Shown: one piece after another, positions 23,058 through 24,770 of the stretch
Layout of the letters: every line of letters begins with the position of its first letter
Position numbering within the stretch: the first letter of the stretch is position 1
Assembly (NCBI GenBank): GCA_001603685.1
Contig: LUZO01000042.1
Coordinates: 1 to 24,770, forward strand
Length of the DNA: 24,770 nt
Reading direction: 5' to 3'
Source: Bacteroidales bacterium Bact_23
Lineage (GTDB): Bacteria > Bacteroidota > Bacteroidia > Bacteroidales > Lentimicrobiaceae
Made by a program: the position numbers and the translations under genes
The notes under the pieces: generated by a model
Database searches by the model: none
What the model was told of the DNA's origin: nothing
What the model saw: only the letters and a program-made list of their open reading frames with translations

Positions 23058-24584
23058 TCAATGTTTAAAGTGTCTGACTCCGGTAAATACCATACTCAGA
23101 CCGCCGGTATTGCAATAATTGATGCTCTCCTCATCCCTTACCGAACCTCCCGGTTGTATTACCGAAGTAATGCCCGCCTTGTGGGCAAGCTCAACCGAGT
23201 CGGCAAACGGGAAGAAAGCGTCTGATGCCATCACCGACCCTTTCAGGTCGAAACCAAAGGTTATGGCTTTGTCAATCGCCTGTTTCAGCGCATCAACCCT
23301 CGAAGTCTGCCCGGCTCCGCTGCCAATAAGCTGCCTGTTTTTTGCCAGAACAATGGCATTTGACTTGCTGTGCTTCACAATGATGTTAGCAAAAAGCAGA
23401 TCATCCACTTCAGCTTCCGAAGGCGCTTTTTCCGTTACCACCCTGAGGTTATCAGGGGTTTCGGTTCTGATGTCTTTCTCCTGCTGAAGCACGCCATTCA
23501 GCAAACTTCTGAATTGTTTATCCTGAAAATCAAACGATTTAGCCTGCAAAATTACTCTATTTTTCTTTGTTTGCAGTAGTTCCAGTGCATTTTTTTCATA
23601 TCCGGGCGCCAGGATGATTTCGAAAAAGAGTTTGTTGATCTCTGTGGCTGTTGCTTCATCCACCACCTTATTGGTTATCAGCACCCCCCCGAAAGCCGAT
23701 ACCGGATCGCCTTCGAGTGCGGCATTCCATGCATCAACCAGCCTTTCGCGCGAGGCCAGGCCGCATGCATTGTTGTGTTTGATGATGGCAAAAGTGGGCT
23801 CGCTGAACTCCCGGATAAGTGCAATGGCGGCTTCCAGGTCGAGCAGGTTATTGTACGACAGCTCTTTCCCGTGCAACTGCACAAAAACATCCTCCAGATT
23901 TCCGAAAAACTCGCCCTTCTGGTGCGGATTTTCGCCATAGCGGAGCGAATGGGCATCGCCTGTACTGAAGCGAAACTCACGATAGCCCGAAAGAGCGGAG
24001 AAATGGTTGAAGATGGCTGTATCATAATGCGACGACATGGCAAAAGCATAAGCGGCGAACCGCAGCCTCTCCTCCTCCGTAGCGGCGCAGCCGCCGGCAG
24101 TGAGAATCTCAAGCAGCTCGCTGTAGTGCCGCGAGTCGGGAACAATCAGCACATCGCGGTAGTTCTTGGCTCCCGCCCGGATCAGCGAAATCCCGCCGAT
24201 ATCAATCTTTTCGATGATATCCTGATGCTCCGCGCCCGAGGCTACCGTTTTTTCAAACGGGTAGAGATCGACAATCACAAGATCGAAGTCGGGAATGCCG
24301 TACTGCTGCATCTCTTCGCGGTCGGAAGGGCTCTCCCTGCGGGCAAGAATGCCGCCAAACACCTTCGGATGAAGCGTTTTTACCCTTCCGCCAAGAATTG
24401 ACGGATACTCGGTCAGCGATTCAACGGTTTTCACCGGAATCCCCAGCGATTCGATATACTGATGGGTGCCGCCGGTCGAAAACAGGGCAACTCCCGATTG
24501 ATGCAGTAATTTTACGACAGGTTCAAGCCCCTCTTTATGAAACACAGAAATCAGGGCCGATCTGATTGGTTTTCTTTCACTCAT
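23058..24584 (-). CDS. purH: bifunctional AICAR transformylase / IMP cyclohydrolase
   Basis: Carries out the last two steps of purine synthesis: formylation of AICAR by 10-formyltetrahydrofolate, then ring closure to IMP. The 508-residue length is normal. The N-terminal IMP cyclohydrolase (MGS-like) domain (about 1-145) contains GRVKTLHPK (66-74). The transformylase domain contains LRYGENPHQ (214-222), SYNNLLDLEAA and the catalytic Lys269-His270 in KHNNACG, where many homologues have Pro in place of Ala. The C-terminal GSVMASDAFFPFADS and IQPGGSVRDEE segments are conserved. Purine synthesis and cell-shape genes share this locus across many Bacteroidota. Its start is followed downstream by mreB after 18 bases. 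Confidence 0.98.
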   Translation of the reverse strand: MSERKPIRSALISVFHKEGLEPVVKLLHQSGVALFSTGGTHQYIESLGIPVKTVESLTEYPSILGGRVKTLHPKVFGGILARRESPSDREEMQQYGIPDFDLVIVDLYPFEKTVASGAEHQDIIEKIDIGGISLIRAGAKNYRDVLIVPDSRHYSELLEILTAGGCAATEEERLRFAAYAFAMSSHYDTAIFNHFSALSGYREFRFSTGDAHSLRYGENPHQKGEFFGNLEDVFVQLHGKELSYNNLLDLEAAIALIREFSEPTFAIIKHNNACGLASRERLVDAWNAALEGDPVSAFGGVLITNKVVDEATATEINKLFFEIILAPGYEKNALELLQTKKNRVILQAKSFDFQDKQFRSLLNGVLQQEKDIRTETPDNLRVVTEKAPSEAEVDDLLFANIIVKHSKSNAIVLAKNRQLIGSGAGQTSRVDALKQAIDKAITFGFDLKGSVMASDAFFPFADSVELAHKAGITSVIQPGGSVRDEESINYCNTGGLSMVFTGVRHFKH

Positions 24585-24699
24585 GTCTGGTTCTCCCGGT
24601 TACAGATGATGGAAAATCCGATTAAAATGCCGTGCGGATTATTTATTTAGCTGATTATCAGCCCAGTATATGATTTATAGCCCGTTTTTATCGGCAATG

Positions 24700-24731
24700 C
24701 AAGTTTATTAAAAATAGCGTCAGAATACAAG
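24700..24731 (-). promoter_or_regulatory. candidate promoter of purH-mreBCD
   Basis: On the minus strand, CTTG (24728-24731) is followed after 20 bases by TAAACTTG (24700-24707), each one base off the Bacteroidota -33 TTTG and -7 TAnnTTTG. The predicted leader before purH is about 108 bases. I see no clear purine riboswitch fold in it. The last 39 bases of the window are A+T-rich and show no gene. Confidence 0.4.
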
Positions 24732-24770
24732 AATTAAATAGGTGAATTATAAATCAATTTATCTAACTTT

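Noticed and set aside
1..24770. Prophage, insertion sequence, CRISPR array, tRNA or rRNA
   Set aside because: No transposase, integrase, repeat-spacer pattern, clover-leaf or rRNA-like sequence was seen on either strand.

Overview
The window reads as a chromosomal segment of an anaerobic member of the Bacteroidota, most likely order Bacteroidales. Reasons: the purH-mreB-mreC-mreD and mrdA-rodA gene order typical of that group, a lipoprotein signal ending in C-K-K-D, separate cysC/cysD/cysN genes, repeated TAnnTTTG (Bacteroidota -7) promoter elements, and an oxygen-sensitive glycyl radical enzyme. Base composition is near 50% G+C except in one AT-richer lipoprotein gene. I see no rRNA, tRNA, CRISPR array, phage gene or insertion sequence.

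Layout. 119-2951 (+): cysC-cysD-cysN, sulfate activation to APS and PAPS. 3130-3924 (+): a small lipoprotein of unknown function, ending at a 25-bp-stem hairpin. 4053-8750 (-): rnr (RNase R), an iron alcohol dehydrogenase of the YqhD/BDH type, and an unrecognised multi-pass membrane protein, closely spaced. 8973-9344 (+): a stand-alone receiver protein that overlaps tail-to-tail with 9328-11073 (-), a double ABC ATPase of the peptide/nickel type with no permease nearby. 11286-14357 (-): mrdA-rodA. 14577-17783 (-): hypE-hypD, a trans-4-hydroxy-L-proline dehydratase and its radical-SAM activase. 18140-19786 (+): an exported C69-family dipeptidase divergent from hypE. 19810-20502 (-): a Crp/Fnr-family regulator. 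20643-24584 (-): purH-mreB-mreC-mreD.

How the genes fit together. MreB, MreC, MreD, PBP2 (MrdA) and RodA form the cell-elongation machine. In most Bacteroidota I know, purH-mreBCD-mrdA-rodA is one uninterrupted block. Here about 6.3 kb sits between mreD and mrdA. It carries a possible peptide/hydroxyproline module: an exported dipeptidase, HypD (hydroxyproline to 1-pyrroline-5-carboxylate), its activase, and a Crp/Fnr regulator with some FNR-like cysteines. A strong terminator follows hypD, and a consensus -7 element lies between it and mrdA, so the split operon appears to have been re-equipped with its own signals. This is the most interesting feature of the window. The enzymes are known families; what may be undescribed is the placement, the pairing with the dipeptidase, and the possible regulation.

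All functional calls come from reading motifs and remembered family features; no database search was run.
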